Source of the DNA: Gallaecimonas pentaromativorans | Lineage (GTDB): Bacteria > Pseudomonadota > Gammaproteobacteria > Enterobacterales > Gallaecimonadaceae | Length of the DNA stretch: 64,000 nt | Direction of reading: 5' to 3' | Assembly (NCBI RefSeq): GCF_003751625.1 | Contig: NZ_RJUL01000009.1 | Span: 1 to 64,000, forward strand | In this document: in pieces, positions 36,383 to 46,302 of the stretch | Numbering within the stretch: position 1 is the stretch's first letter | Layout of the letters: every line of letters begins with the position of its first letter | Notes under the pieces: generated by a model | Seen by the model: only the letters and a program-made list of their open reading frames with translations | Told to the model about the DNA's origin: nothing | Databases searched by the model: none | Program-made: the position numbers and the translations under genes

Positions 36383-38543
36383 ATGCGGCAACCAGGCAGT
36401 TTCGCCCTTGGCGTTTAGCTTGGTAAAGTGCGGCATCGGCCCGGTTGAGGGCTTCATCGCCATTGTCGTCGGCCCCCACCAAAAAGGTGCTGCCCAGACT
36501 CACAGTCAAAGTAACGGCCTTGCCGTCTTGTATGAAGGGCTGCTGCGCTACCGCCAGGCGCAGGGCCTCAAGTAACGGATAGTTGGCCATGCCGTCTTTA
36601 CCCTCCAATAACCAGACGAACTCCTCACCTCCAATGCGTGCCAACACATCGGTGGATTTAGCATGTTGGCGAAGTAACTGCGCAAAATGCTGCAATACCT
36701 TGTCACCCGTGCTGTGGCCGTAGGTGTCATTGATTTGCTTGAAGTGGTCTAAGTCCATCAGCACCAGGGTGTAAGGTTGGTGCTCGGCGATGACTTCGTT
36801 CAAAGCCCGGATGAAGGCGCGGCGGTTTAGAAGCCCGGTGAGGGTGTCGGTACTGGCCAGCAGCGCCAATTCGGCTTCGGCTTCGCAGCGGGCTTTTTCT
36901 ACCAAGCGAGCGTGCATCAACATGCCGAGGGTATCGATAAGGGGGTTAAGGAAGGTTATCTCATCCTCGCTGTACCCTTCAGAGCGGTTGGCAAGCCCCA
37001 CTAAGCCTAAAAGCTCCCCCTGATAGCAAATCGGCAGCCCCAAGAACGAATCCAAAGGCGGGTGGCCCTTGGGCGTGCCGCCAGAGTTTGGATCGCGGCG
37101 CACGTTATTGGAGATCACCGCTTTGGCGGTGAGGATCACCTGGCCAAAGAGGGTTTCCATGTTGTGAAACTCTAGGCCGTTTTGGACGTGCTTTTTATAA
37201 AGGGCGCGGCTGGGAGCGTCCCAGCTAATGTCAGAGATGGTTTTCACCCGCATGAAGGGCTTGGCCTCTTCGCTGTAGTGCACCTCGCTGATAAAGCCAA
37301 ACTGGCTTTCGGCAAGGGCTAATAAAGGCTCAAAGATACTTTCACAGGCGGCCGCCAAGTCTTGTTCTTCCAAAAAGATGGACTGAGCCTGGTGAATGAG
37401 GTTGAGCAAGGACTGCTGGCGCTCCCTGGCTTTCTCCTGATATTTGCGGGCGCTGATGTCCTGGTGCATAAACAACATGCGAAGAGGCTGCCCATCACTG
37501 CCAAACTCCACCACCCGACCGTGCGATTCCAGCCAGCGCACCTCGCCGTTATGCAGCAAGATACGGTATTCACAATGAAAATCTGCGCTAAGGCCAGTCA
37601 GGTGTTTTTTCAAGGATTCGTCGACATTGTTGATGTCTGCCGGGTGGATAAACTGCTGCCAGGAATGCAGGCACGGCTCCAGCTCTTCGCGCCCGACCCC
37701 GAGCATCGCCACACATTGCGGGCTCATCAGCAGTTGGTCCTGAGCCAGATCCCAGTCGGCCACCCCCATTCCCGAGGCGTCCATCACCATGGACAGGCGG
37801 TCGCGGGTGGCTTTGATTTGCAGCTCAAGTTGCTTGCGATGAGTTTGCTCTAACAAAAAGCCGTAAATGGCGGTGACATTGCCATTGATGTCGTATTGCA
37901 CAACGCTGTGCTGGCGCACCCAGTGCACCTTGCCATTCTGCCCTTTGAGGCGGTAATCAAGCTCTGATTGCCTGGCGCCCCGGGCATGGGCATTTAGCAG
38001 CCGTAAGAAGGCTTTGACATCATCTTCGTCAAGCCAGTCTTCAAAGCGAGCCGCCCCGGCGCGCACTGCCATCACATCAATGCCCAGCAACGACTGCGCG
38101 TTGTCGCTGATAAAACACACCGGCAAAGCCGGGTTTGCCTCCCACATCACTATCACCACCGGGCTGTCCTTGAGTTTGACCTGCTGCAATGGCATCTGGC
38201 CAATAAGGTCGCGCATTTTCAGCTCTTCGGTAACCAACGCCGCCACCTCTTCAACACCGGGCGGCAGCGCTTCGCCCTGATGCCATATCCCAAGGGTGGC
38301 AATCACGTTGTTGGCGTCGGTTAGCGGAATAAGGTGCAGGGTGCCGTTGGCAAGGTATTGGGTTTTGGTGTGGCGGACTAGAGGTAGCAGTTGTTCGGTA
38401 GGGTCTGATGGGAAATACCAGCTGCACCGGCGCCGTTGGCAGGTCACCCCCACTCGTTCAACCCCAAGGCAGCTTGTGCACAGTTGCAGTACACGCTCTA
38501 ACGCAGCGGGGGCAGTGTCACCCAAGGCAGGCGTCCTTACCAT
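36381..38543 (-). CDS. Diguanylate cyclase with PAS, PAS and GAF sensor domains
   Basis: A 720-aa soluble signalling protein that should make cyclic di-GMP. After an N-terminal region of about 130 residues without clear family, two PAS domains follow (about 140-235, ending YGFLLEQTHRKQ, and about 240-370, ending MLFMHQDISARK). A GAF domain comes next (about 395-540, SFLGLPICYQGELLGLVGLANR), then GGDEF (about 555-720) with DTLTGLLNRRAF and an intact GGEEF active site. The inhibitory I-site is weakened: KSTD stands where RxxD is expected five residues before GGEEF. No membrane segment is seen. The ATG has GAGGA 6 nt upstream. Confidence 0.92.
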   Translation of the reverse strand: MVRTPALGDTAPAALERVLQLCTSCLGVERVGVTCQRRRCSWYFPSDPTEQLLPLVRHTKTQYLANGTLHLIPLTDANNVIATLGIWHQGEALPPGVEEVAALVTEELKMRDLIGQMPLQQVKLKDSPVVIVMWEANPALPVCFISDNAQSLLGIDVMAVRAGAARFEDWLDEDDVKAFLRLLNAHARGARQSELDYRLKGQNGKVHWVRQHSVVQYDINGNVTAIYGFLLEQTHRKQLELQIKATRDRLSMVMDASGMGVADWDLAQDQLLMSPQCVAMLGVGREELEPCLHSWQQFIHPADINNVDESLKKHLTGLSADFHCEYRILLHNGEVRWLESHGRVVEFGSDGQPLRMLFMHQDISARKYQEKARERQQSLLNLIHQAQSIFLEEQDLAAACESIFEPLLALAESQFGFISEVHYSEEAKPFMRVKTISDISWDAPSRALYKKHVQNGLEFHNMETLFGQVILTAKAVISNNVRRDPNSGGTPKGHPPLDSFLGLPICYQGELLGLVGLANRSEGYSEDEITFLNPLIDTLGMLMHARLVEKARCEAEAELALLASTDTLTGLLNRRAFIRALNEVIAEHQPYTLVLMDLDHFKQINDTYGHSTGDKVLQHFAQLLRQHAKSTDVLARIGGEEFVWLLEGKDGMANYPLLEALRLAVAQQPFIQDGKAVTLTVSLGSTFLVGADDNGDEALNRADAALYQAKRQGRNCLVAA

Positions 38544-38642
38544 CGAAAGTCCTCAATCCAGCGGGTATAGGCGATAAACAGGCCGATACACAGGCTTTTT
38601 GAGTGTAGCTGCCCAATTAAGGCTTTGCAGATAGAGCGCGGA

Positions 38643-39758
38643 TCACCGCCACACTTGGTGAAAAACGCCCAAAAGCAGCAGGTCGTCATCTCGCCCGCCT
38701 TCTTCGGGCAACGCCAGTTGTTCAGAGAGTGCCTGGCGAGGGTCTAGCGGCCAGTTCCACTCCAAAGGGCGGTTAGCCATCAGCAGCTGGGTATTGGCCA
38801 CAAAGGGCTCGATATGCTCCTGGTAGCGGCTCCACTCGAACATGCCAAGGGGCGCCTGGCCGTCCTGTAGAGGCTCGCCAGATAATACCGGGCCGGGTTG
38901 GTAACCGGCGTTGGCGTAGTGCAGCTGATGCTTCTCTCTGTCGATAACCAGATAAAAGGCGCGCACCGGCTGTTCAAGCTGGCTTTTTAACAGCTCGATA
39001 TTGAGGTAATCAAGGAAGGCGCCGGGGTTTAACAACACCGAGGGCTCACCAGGCCGGTACTGCTTAAGCGGCTGATTAAAAAGCGTTTTAACAACAACTG
39101 ATAAGAAGGCGCTGTTGCTGCCAGCATGGGAGAAACGGCCAATGATAGCGGCAAGGTAGCGGTCGTCTAACGCCACGTAATCGACAAATTGGTCAGCAAT
39201 TTCACTGGCGGTAAAGAGTTGATAACGAAGGGTGATTTCGTGCCAGCGAATGAGGGTTTCAGGAAAAAGCTGTTGCTGCACTTCCCGGCCGGCCAGTTTG
39301 CTTTCTTCCAGAAGCCGAAGGTTAAGTTGCAGCTCGACGTTAGCCGCTTCTAGCTCCTCGGTAAGCCGCCGGTTCTCCTGCTGCAACCGATAGCGCTCCA
39401 GCGCCGATTCCACCGCATACTCCACCATGGCTAGCTCGTTAATGGGTTTGAGCAGTACATCGGTTGCCCCTAACCTAAGCGCGGTGGTGACATCGTCCAT
39501 CTGGGCGGTGCCGGAGATCATCACCACCGGCAGGTCGAGGTGGTGGTCTCTCACCTCTTTTAGCACCGTCATGCCACTGCCATCACCCAATTGCAGATCG
39601 CAGAGCACCAGATCCACCGTCTCCTGGGCCAGAGTATCCAGAGCAGAACGCAGGCTAAGGGCATCCAGCACGTCAAAGTCCAGCCGGCGAAGAAAAGCGG
39701 TAATGAGCTTTAAAAATACAGGCTCATCATCGACCACCAAAATACGCTCTCTTGCCAT
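38643..39758 (-). CDS. RssB-like response regulator with degenerate PP2C-type phosphatase domain
   Basis: A 371-aa protein with an N-terminal receiver domain (Asp10, Asp11, phosphoacceptor Asp54, Lys104), a coiled-coil linker (about 120-162) and a C-terminal RsbU/SpoIIE-like domain. In that domain Gln190 and Arg208 replace the metal-binding aspartates of the GDxYD and GDxSGHG motifs, while the terminal DD (RDDDLLLL) remains. A dead phosphatase behind a receiver is the architecture of E. coli RssB, the adaptor that delivers RpoS to ClpXP. The role here is inferred. It is encoded 99 bp upstream of the diguanylate cyclase gene in the same direction. Confidence 0.75.
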   Translation of the reverse strand: MARERILVVDDEPVFLKLITAFLRRLDFDVLDALSLRSALDTLAQETVDLVLCDLQLGDGSGMTVLKEVRDHHLDLPVVMISGTAQMDDVTTALRLGATDVLLKPINELAMVEYAVESALERYRLQQENRRLTEELEAANVELQLNLRLLEESKLAGREVQQQLFPETLIRWHEITLRYQLFTASEIADQFVDYVALDDRYLAAIIGRFSHAGSNSAFLSVVVKTLFNQPLKQYRPGEPSVLLNPGAFLDYLNIELLKSQLEQPVRAFYLVIDREKHQLHYANAGYQPGPVLSGEPLQDGQAPLGMFEWSRYQEHIEPFVANTQLLMANRPLEWNWPLDPRQALSEQLALPEEGGRDDDLLLLGVFHQVWR

Positions 39759-39794
39759 GGGAATTACGCCAACCTCTCTACGCCGCGACCTTTT

Positions 39795-39814
39795 AACCCT
39801 TGTTCAGAAGGGTT
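39795..39814. repeat. Inverted repeat upstream of the response regulator gene
   Basis: AACCCTT/AAGGGTT (7-bp arms, 6-bp spacer) lies about 40 bp upstream of the response regulator start and just downstream of a minus-strand TTGACA (39819-39824). It might be an operator, although no -10 at a proper distance is seen. The rest of the 210-bp gap holds only the mlaA terminator. Confidence 0.35.
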
Positions 39815-39944
39815 CAGCTGTCAATTTAGTCAGGAGATTATTAGTTTTGTGCAATTGCAAAAAATAAAAAATAAAAACTGCCTATTTGCAACCTACACCA
39901 TCTACAAAGCGGACCCAAGACTTCAATACTTAAACTTGCCCATT

Positions 39945-39970
39945 AAAAAAGGCCCCGAAGGGCCCTTTTT
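39945..39970 (-). terminator. Terminator of mlaA
   Basis: A minus-strand hairpin with a five-pair GC core (GGGCC/GGCCC region), a TTCG-type loop and a six-T tail. It begins at the mlaA stop codon and probably ends the ccm-mlaA transcript. Confidence 0.75.
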
Positions 39971-40760
39971 ATTCTTTGGTTTTGCTCGGAGCCGGTGGCT
40001 CGGTGCTGTCATCTTCGTCCAGGTACTGGTCAAGATCGAAGTCATCAGCCGGCTGCGGCATCGCTTGGCCATAAGTGTCGTAATAGGATTTTTGGAAGTA
40101 GGCTTCACGAATGAAGGCGTACGGGTCGACACTTTGATTAATAAGCCCTTCCTGAGGGATAAGCTTGGCTCGGGTATCGATACCCTCAATGCCCCAGCGG
40201 ATGGCCTTTTCGGTGAAGTTAAGCACCGCCAGCGGGGGATAAAGATAATCCACCAGGCCGCCCACTTCGTCCCGAGGTGTGCTGGGGCCAAGTACCGGCA
40301 GCATCAGGTAGGGGCCGGATGACACGCCGTAATAACCCATTACCTGGCCAAACTTGGTTTCTTCCTTATCAATACCCGCCATGGTAGCAACGTCGATAAA
40401 ACCCAGCAGACCAAACGTGGTGTTGAGCAGGAAGCGGCCAATGGTTTTGCCGCTGCGGGCGAACTTGAATTCTAAAAACTGGTTAAGGGCGCTGGACGGC
40501 TCAGAGAGGTTTTGTGCGAAGTTCAGCAGGCCGGTTTGTACTGGCGTTGGCACGTGTTTGGTATAGGCAACGGTTACCGGGCGGGCAACGTTCGGGTCCA
40601 GCACATCCCAGTTGAACTTCCACATTTCCCGGTTGAAGCTCTCAATGGGGTCCCGGTCGTTGGCAGTGGCCAGGGTCGGCGCCTTGGCATCTGGCAGCAC
40701 CATGGGCTTGCTGGCACAACCGGCAAGGAAAGCAACACAAAGGGGTAACAACCACCGCAT
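39969..40760 (-). CDS. mlaA: Outer-membrane lipoprotein MlaA (VacJ)
   Basis: Outer-membrane component of the Mla pathway, which removes phospholipids from the outer leaflet and passes them to MlaC. The 263-aa protein has a lipobox FLAGCAS (Cys15), DPIESFNREMWKFN, NFAQNLSEPSSALNQFLE and VMGYYGVSSGPYLMLPVLGPSTPRD, all MlaA landmarks. A disordered acidic tail (about 240-263) is additional. It starts only 13 bp after ccmI, so it looks like the tenth gene of the ccm operon. The mlaBCDEF genes are not in the window. Confidence 0.95.
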   Translation of the reverse strand: MRWLLPLCVAFLAGCASKPMVLPDAKAPTLATANDRDPIESFNREMWKFNWDVLDPNVARPVTVAYTKHVPTPVQTGLLNFAQNLSEPSSALNQFLEFKFARSGKTIGRFLLNTTFGLLGFIDVATMAGIDKEETKFGQVMGYYGVSSGPYLMLPVLGPSTPRDEVGGLVDYLYPPLAVLNFTEKAIRWGIEGIDTRAKLIPQEGLINQSVDPYAFIREAYFQKSYYDTYGQAMPQPADDFDLDQYLDEDDSTEPPAPSKTKE

Positions 40761-40773
40761 TTATTTCGTCCTT

Positions 40774-41970
40774 TTATTTTAGAATCAAGCTGACTTGCTT
40801 TTCGGAACTATCCACCGGCCCGATTTCACCGCTGAGATCCCCGGCTTGTTGCTGGCCCACCACACCACTTTGACTGATCCTCGCTCCCACCAGATAGCTG
40901 CTGGCGTCCGCCAGGCTGCGCCCTGGGATCATCGAGGTGGCGTCCGACAACGCCACTTCGGTAGGCAATCTTGATAAAGGTAGCCTAACCGCTGCCAAAG
41001 GAGGACCCCCTTGAGGCGCCTTGGCGTAGACAAAGAGTGTTGCCGAGGGCGGCAAGTTTGCCTTGCGCTCGGTCGCCACATCAATCTTGACCAATAACCG
41101 GTGCCCTGCGCCTTGCAGCTTACTGCGAGCATCGCTCACTCTTGCCGCCACCATTGCCTTGCGCGGATCACCCTCAGGCAGCGCGTTGTCTAGCTTCTGC
41201 CAGAGGCTAAGCGCCTGATTATAATCTTGCTTTTGATAAGCGACAAAGCCTTGCAGCAACAGTGCGTCGTGATTGGCCGGATCGGCGGCCAATAAGCGCT
41301 TGAGGGCATTGTTTGCCGTTTCAAGGCCGGCCTTATCGCCATCAAGCAATTCAACCTGGGCGAGCCCCAGAAGCGCCGAGCTATTGGCCGGCTCGCTTAC
41401 CAGCGCTTTTTGGTAGGCATCAACAGACAGCTCCTTTTGGCCCAGTGCAAACCCCACCCGACCAAGGAAAACCCAGGCATTAGTGTCGTCCTGCTGGCTA
41501 AGGCGGGTGCGGATCCCAAGGGCCAAATCCTGCATCTGCTGCGGGGTAAGATTTTGGCCAGGCTCTGGCCGCAGCGCTTTCTGGGCCAGGCTTGGCAGCT
41601 CGGTCATCACCTCTTGCCAGTGGCTAAGTTGCTGCCAGGCGCCAAAACGCCAGTAAAGCGCTGCGCTCAGCGCCACCATCAACAGCACGCCGGGCAGCAA
41701 TACTTGCCAGCCCAGCGCCTTGCCTGTTCCCTGGTGCTGCTCGGCATCGTCTAGCAGGCTGCGTTTGAGCTCACTGTCCAGTTCGTTAAAACGGCTTGGG
41801 TCAACCAACCCTTGCTCAAGCTCACCGGTCAGCTCAAGGCGGCGGTCCTTGTACAACGCCAGGTTTAACTGACGCTGCTCAGGCCCCTGCTGTGAAAGGT
41901 AAGGCACCAACACCACGGCGATGGCCAGCAGCAGCATCAAAGCCATACTCAGGCCAAGCCACAGCATCAA
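40774..41970 (-). CDS. ccmI: Cytochrome c biogenesis protein CcmI (TPR)
   Basis: Holds apocytochrome c for heme ligation with CcmF and CcmH. The 398-aa protein has an N-terminal TM (about 2-25), a cytoplasmic loop with LYKDRRLELTGELEQG, a second TM (about 88-108) and a periplasmic TPR region (about 145-270; WVFLGRVGFALGQKELSVDAYQKAL and following units). The C-terminal domain (about 285-398) binds apocytochrome in the family. It overlaps ccmH by four bases. Confidence 0.93.
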   Translation of the reverse strand: MMLWLGLSMALMLLLAIAVVLVPYLSQQGPEQRQLNLALYKDRRLELTGELEQGLVDPSRFNELDSELKRSLLDDAEQHQGTGKALGWQVLLPGVLLMVALSAALYWRFGAWQQLSHWQEVMTELPSLAQKALRPEPGQNLTPQQMQDLALGIRTRLSQQDDTNAWVFLGRVGFALGQKELSVDAYQKALVSEPANSSALLGLAQVELLDGDKAGLETANNALKRLLAADPANHDALLLQGFVAYQKQDYNQALSLWQKLDNALPEGDPRKAMVAARVSDARSKLQGAGHRLLVKIDVATERKANLPPSATLFVYAKAPQGGPPLAAVRLPLSRLPTEVALSDATSMIPGRSLADASSYLVGARISQSGVVGQQQAGDLSGEIGPVDSSEKQVSLILK

Positions 41971-42428
41971 TGTTGTTCCTTCTCATTAAGCAGCTCAGAC
42001 AATCGCCGGGCTTCTTCTTCATTGAGGGGAGAGGCCTGTTCACGGCTGGCGCGAACAAAGATAAAGATAAGGCCGGCTATCAGCACCAAAATGGGAGCCA
42101 GCCACAACACAATGGTGTCAAGGCGCAGCGGCGGCTGATAGTGGATGAAGTCCCCGTAGCGGGCCTTCATATAGCTGATGATTTCCTTGCGGCTCTTGCC
42201 CTGCTCGGTCATCTCGTAGACCTTTTCCCGCAGATCCTTGGCAAGCTCGGCATCGGAATCGGCAATATCCTGATTCTGGCATTTAGGGCAACGCAGCTCT
42301 TTGATCAATTCCTTGAACTGAGTTTCCTTGGCCGGATCGGTAAAGGTATAGGCATCCACGGCCGCAGTGGCGGCAACGCAATAAAATGCTACTGGAAGCA
42401 GCAATATATACAGCAGCGTTCGCATCAT
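41967..42428 (-). CDS. ccmH: Cytochrome c biogenesis protein CcmH
   Basis: Membrane-anchored thiol protein that reduces the CXXCH of apocytochrome c. The 153-aa protein has a signal sequence (1-23), the active-site motif LRCPKCQN (Cys46, Cys49), DIADSDAELAKDLREKV and one TM near 105-125. It corresponds to the short CcmH/CcmL form, with CcmI as a separate gene. Confidence 0.94.
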   Translation of the reverse strand: MMRTLLYILLLPVAFYCVAATAAVDAYTFTDPAKETQFKELIKELRCPKCQNQDIADSDAELAKDLREKVYEMTEQGKSRKEIISYMKARYGDFIHYQPPLRLDTIVLWLAPILVLIAGLIFIFVRASREQASPLNEEEARRLSELLNEKEQH

Positions 42429-42955
42429 GGCTTCAGTCCGTTGTAGATAGGTTTAAGGGTCTGATTCCAGACCCTGTCGTTCACATCCCCGACATGGCGG
42501 TAGCGAATAACGCCCTGCCCGTCGATAAGAAAGGTCTCGGGTGCTCCATACACCCCAAGATCCAACCCCAACTGCCCTTTGGGGTCAAAAAGCACCTCTT
42601 CATAAGGGTTACCCAAGCGGCTCAACCAATCAACGGCGGCGTTGCGCTCGTCCTTGTAGTTAACCCCCACTATTCTCACCCCCTGGCGAGCCAGGGTGTT
42701 GAGAAACTGGTGTTCGGCATAGCAGGTGGGGCACCAGGTGGCCCAAACGTTCAGCAGTACCGGCTGGCCGGTGGCCAGCAGCTTTTGGTCATAATGCTTG
42801 TTATCGTCAAAGAGGTCGACTTTTTGAAAGTCGGGCACCGCTTTACCCACCAGTACCGAGTTTAACTCCCTTGGGTTGGAATAAAGCCCTCGGTACAAAA
42901 ACACGGCCAACACCAAAAAACAGGCCAGCGGCAGCAACAGCCATAACTTCTTCAT
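42425..42955 (-). CDS. ccmG: Thiol:disulfide interchange protein CcmG/DsbE
   Basis: Periplasmic thioredoxin-like protein of cytochrome c maturation. The 176-aa protein has an N-terminal membrane anchor (about 4-21), the redox motif WCPTC (Cys75, Cys78), VGVNYKDERNAAVDWL and GVYGAPETFLIDGQGVI with the cis-proline. Overlaps of four bases on both sides keep it in the ccm operon. Confidence 0.95.
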   Translation of the reverse strand: MKKLWLLLPLACFLVLAVFLYRGLYSNPRELNSVLVGKAVPDFQKVDLFDDNKHYDQKLLATGQPVLLNVWATWCPTCYAEHQFLNTLARQGVRIVGVNYKDERNAAVDWLSRLGNPYEEVLFDPKGQLGLDLGVYGAPETFLIDGQGVIRYRHVGDVNDRVWNQTLKPIYNGLKP

Positions 42956-44904
42956 GCCTTGGCCTCCTGCAACCTGGCAAAGCGATAACGCCGGTCAGAT
43001 ACCATCAACACGCCGGCCAGAGCCATCAGAATGCCGCCTCCCCAGATCCAGCGAACAAAAGGCTTAACATGAACCCGGATGGCCCAGGCGCCGTCATCAA
43101 GCTGCTCGCCAAGGGCAATGTATAGGTCGCGGCTTAGCCCCCAATCGATACCAGCTTCGGTCATCACCGAACGGGCCACGGTGTAAAAGCGCTTTTGAGG
43201 GTTGAGTGTGGCCTCCAGCTTACCGTCACGGGTAACCGTAAAATGGCCGCCGTAGCCTTGATAATTAGAGCCTGCTACCGGCTCAATACCGTCAAAATGA
43301 AAGGCGTAGCCAGCCAGGGTATAGCTTTGGCCGGTTTTAAGGCGAATATCCTGCTCTTGGGAGTAGCTGGTGGTAAGGGCGATGCCAATCACCGTGACCG
43401 CCAGCCCCACATGGCCAAGCACCATGGCCCAGTGGCTGCGGTTAAGTACCCGGAGCCCTTGCCATAGGTTGCCTTTATTGCCGGTACGCAGGTGCACTTC
43501 TTGCAACGTGCTGACCAGCACAAAGAAGGCCAGCACCAAGCCCAGCATCGCATAACCCTTGGCCTGGCCGGTGATAAGCGGCGGCAGCAGCACGCCCAGT
43601 ACCAGGCTGATACCAAAGGCCAGCACCAGCCTTTTGATAAGTTTATTGGCGGGTTCTTTTTTCCAGCGCGCCAGCGGGCCAGCCCCCATGGCAAAGGCAA
43701 AAGGTATAAACAGCCAGGTAAAGAGGCTGTTAAAAAAGGGCGCCCCTACCGAGATGGAGCCCAGCCCTAGCTCTTTGTGCACCAGCGGCATCAAGGTGCC
43801 CACCAGTACCACCAGGCAGGCGGTGGTCAAAAAGACATTATTGCTAAGCAGCAGGCTCTCGCGGCTCAGCAGGGTAAAACTGCCTTGGCTGTGCACCTGG
43901 GCGGCGCGAAAGGCGTAGAGGGTTAAGCTGCCGCCAATCACAATCACCAAAAAGGCCAGGATAAAAAGGCCCCGTGCCGGGTCGGAGGCAAAGGCATGCA
44001 CCGAAACCAGCACCCCGGAGCGCACCAGGAAGGTGCCCATCAGGCTTAAGGAGAAGGCAGCAATGGCCAGCAGTACGGTCCAGGCCTTAAATACCCCGCG
44101 CTTCTCGGCAACCGCCAGTGAGTGCAGTAGCGCCGTACCGGCCAGCCAGGGCATGAAGGAGGCGTTTTCGACCGGATCCCAGAACCACCAACCGCCCCAG
44201 CCCAGCTCGTAATAGGCCCACCAGGAGCCAAGGGTGATACCGATGGTTAAAAACAACCAGGCAGCCGCCGTCCAAGGCCGAGACCAGCGGGCCCAGGCAG
44301 TGTCGAGCTTGCCGGACAAAAGAGCAGCAATGGCAAAGGCAAAGGCGACCGAGAACCCCACATAACCCATGTACAGCATGGGGGGGTGTACCACCAGCCC
44401 CGGGTCTTGCAGCAACGGGTTAAGGTCGGCGCCGTCAACCGGGTAGAAAGGTAAGCTGCGGCTGAAAGGGTCGGAGGTGAAGAGGATAAAAAGCAAAAAG
44501 CCGGTGGCTATCATGCCCATCACCGACAACACCCGCGCTACCGCTGGCAGCGGCAACGGCTTTGAAAAAAGCGCCACTGCGCCGGCCCAGCCGGTGAGGA
44601 TAAGCACCCACAGCAGCAAAGAGCCCTCATGGGCGCCCCAGGTAGCACTGATACGATAGGCCAAAGGCAATTGGGTATTTGAATGAGCCGCCACGTAGGC
44701 CACGCTAAAATCGTTGCTGATAAAGGCGTAGACCAGAGCGCCAAAGCTAAAGGCTACCAGCACAAACTGGCCTAGGGCCAAAGGCCGGGCCAGGCTCATC
44801 AGCCGAAGGTGCCCTTTATAGGCGCCCCACAGCGGATACACACAAGACAGTAGCGATAAACCCAGCGCCAGTATCAGCGCAAAGTGGCCAAGTTCAGGAA
44901 CCAT
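42952..44904 (-). CDS. ccmF: Heme lyase CcmF
   Basis: Polytopic protein that attaches heme from CcmE to apocytochrome c. The 650-aa product has about 15 membrane segments and the WWD domain [19 protein letters not shown] (near 230-250). The ATG at 44904 is chosen because [16 protein letters not shown] is the usual CcmF start; 28 extra upstream codons in frame lie within ccmE and look like noise. It overlaps the end of ccmE by 11 bp. Confidence 0.95.
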   Translation of the reverse strand: MVPELGHFALILALGLSLLSCVYPLWGAYKGHLRLMSLARPLALGQFVLVAFSFGALVYAFISNDFSVAYVAAHSNTQLPLAYRISATWGAHEGSLLLWVLILTGWAGAVALFSKPLPLPAVARVLSVMGMIATGFLLFILFTSDPFSRSLPFYPVDGADLNPLLQDPGLVVHPPMLYMGYVGFSVAFAFAIAALLSGKLDTAWARWSRPWTAAAWLFLTIGITLGSWWAYYELGWGGWWFWDPVENASFMPWLAGTALLHSLAVAEKRGVFKAWTVLLAIAAFSLSLMGTFLVRSGVLVSVHAFASDPARGLFILAFLVIVIGGSLTLYAFRAAQVHSQGSFTLLSRESLLLSNNVFLTTACLVVLVGTLMPLVHKELGLGSISVGAPFFNSLFTWLFIPFAFAMGAGPLARWKKEPANKLIKRLVLAFGISLVLGVLLPPLITGQAKGYAMLGLVLAFFVLVSTLQEVHLRTGNKGNLWQGLRVLNRSHWAMVLGHVGLAVTVIGIALTTSYSQEQDIRLKTGQSYTLAGYAFHFDGIEPVAGSNYQGYGGHFTVTRDGKLEATLNPQKRFYTVARSVMTEAGIDWGLSRDLYIALGEQLDDGAWAIRVHVKPFVRWIWGGGILMALAGVLMVSDRRYRFARLQEAKA

Positions 44905-45355
44905 TGACCCCTCGCTTATGCATGTTGATGGCCGCTTCTGAAACTTCAGGGGGCATGTATTTCTCGTCGTGTTTGGCCAGCACTTCACTGGCCCGCACCG
45001 CTCCGGTATCGGTAAAGGTGCCCTGGGCCACTATGCCCTGCCCTTCACGAAACAAGTCAGGCAGGATGCCCGAATACAATACAGTGACCCGGTAGCCGCT
45101 GTTGTCGGTCAGCTCGAAACGGACATCCAGGGTTTTATCATCTCGCTTGACGGTGCCCGGCACCACCAAGCCACCAATGCGAAGGCGCTGGCCAGGATGC
45201 GGCTTGATACCGTCCTTGCCGCTTTCCACCTCGCCTGGCGTGAAGAACAAATCAATGTTCTGGCTCAGGGCATAGAGCACCATGCCAGCGGTGGCTGCCA
45301 GGCCCAGCAGCACCGCCCCCGCTACGATTAGCCGGGTTTTACGACGAGGATTCAT
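44894..45355 (-). CDS. ccmE: Heme chaperone CcmE
   Basis: Periplasmic heme chaperone anchored by one N-terminal TM (about 9-30). The 153-aa protein has the OB-fold core [15 protein letters not shown] and the heme-binding histidine His129 in [12 protein letters not shown], with Tyr133. It receives heme from CcmABCD and hands it to CcmF. Confidence 0.96.
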   Translation of the reverse strand: MNPRRKTRLIVAGAVLLGLAATAGMVLYALSQNIDLFFTPGEVESGKDGIKPHPGQRLRIGGLVVPGTVKRDDKTLDVRFELTDNSGYRVTVLYSGILPDLFREGQGIVAQGTFTDTGAVRASEVLAKHDEKYMPPEVSEAAINMHKRGVNGS

Positions 45356-45557
45356 TACCGCTCACCTCTTTGTTTCTTTGCGCTTGGCGTTGTTGGCGGG
45401 CATGGCGTTTTTTAAGGTATGACAGCAACCTGCGTTCCTGTTGCCACAGCAAGATAATGAGCCCAATCAAGGTGACAAAGGTCACCCCATAGGCGAGCCA
45501 GACAAAAAAGCCATGGGTGCCCTGAGCCAGAAAATCCTTCAGGCTATGAAAATACAT
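45339..45557 (-). CDS. ccmD: Heme exporter subunit CcmD
   Basis: A 72-aa single-span protein that helps release holo-CcmE from CcmABC. It has a short periplasmic N-terminus ([20 protein letters not shown]), one TM (about 19-40) and a basic cytoplasmic tail. The ATG at 45557 overlaps the ccmC stop as TGATG, which fixes the start. Confidence 0.9.
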   Translation of the reverse strand: MYFHSLKDFLAQGTHGFFVWLAYGVTFVTLIGLIILLWQQERRLLSYLKKRHARQQRQAQRNKEVSGNESSS

Positions 45558-46300
45558 CAGCGGCCCTCCAACAGTGTGACAACCCAAGGCCGGCGGGCTT
45601 CCATGCTGAGAATGAGGGTCGCCATCCGTTTTACCGACAGCGCCGTCAGCAACAAGGCAAAACCCAACAGGTTAATCAGCAGCGGCCAGAGCATACTGTC
45701 GTCCATGGAAGGCCGGGAGAACTTACTGATGGTGGCCCCCTGGTGAAGCGTGTTCCACCACTGGACCGAATAATGAATGATGGGCAGGTTGATCACACCG
45801 ACCAGCGCCAAAATCCCTGCGGCCCGGCCAGCGGTCTTCTTGTCGTTGAAGGCACCATATAAGGCGATCACACCCAAGTACAGGAACAATAAGATAAGTT
45901 GTGACGTTAGCCGCGCATCCCACACCCACCAAGTGCCCCAGGTCGGCTTGCCCCACACCGCCCCGGTAAAGAGCGACAAAAAAGTAAAGACGGCACCGAT
46001 AGGGGCAACAGCCTGCACCGTGACATCAGCCAGGCGCTGCTGCCAGACAATACCGACAAAAGCGGCGATAGCCATGGCCAGGTACCCCCCCATGCCAAGC
46101 ATGGCAGTGGGTACATGGATATAGATGATGCGAAAACTGTTGCCTTGCTGGTAATCGGGGGGCGCAAAGGCCAGGCCCCACACCGTGCCAACCAGCAACA
46201 CAAAGAGGCTTGGCCAGAAGAACCAAGGCGCCAGGCGCCGGCACAGCCAGTAGGCGCGTTCGGGTTTAGCGTAGGGGTGTAACCAGTTCCACATGGCCAT
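45557..46300 (-). CDS. ccmC: Heme exporter protein CcmC
   Basis: Six-span membrane protein that loads heme onto CcmE. The 247-aa product carries the WWD motif WGTWWVWDARLTSQL (near 130-145) and IHVPTAMLGMGGYLAMA with a heme-ligand histidine. It lies 2 bp after ccmB. Confidence 0.96.
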   Translation of the reverse strand: MAMWNWLHPYAKPERAYWLCRRLAPWFFWPSLFVLLVGTVWGLAFAPPDYQQGNSFRIIYIHVPTAMLGMGGYLAMAIAAFVGIVWQQRLADVTVQAVAPIGAVFTFLSLFTGAVWGKPTWGTWWVWDARLTSQLILLFLYLGVIALYGAFNDKKTAGRAAGILALVGVINLPIIHYSVQWWNTLHQGATISKFSRPSMDDSMLWPLLINLLGFALLLTALSVKRMATLILSMEARRPWVVTLLEGR

Positions 46301-46302
46301 TC

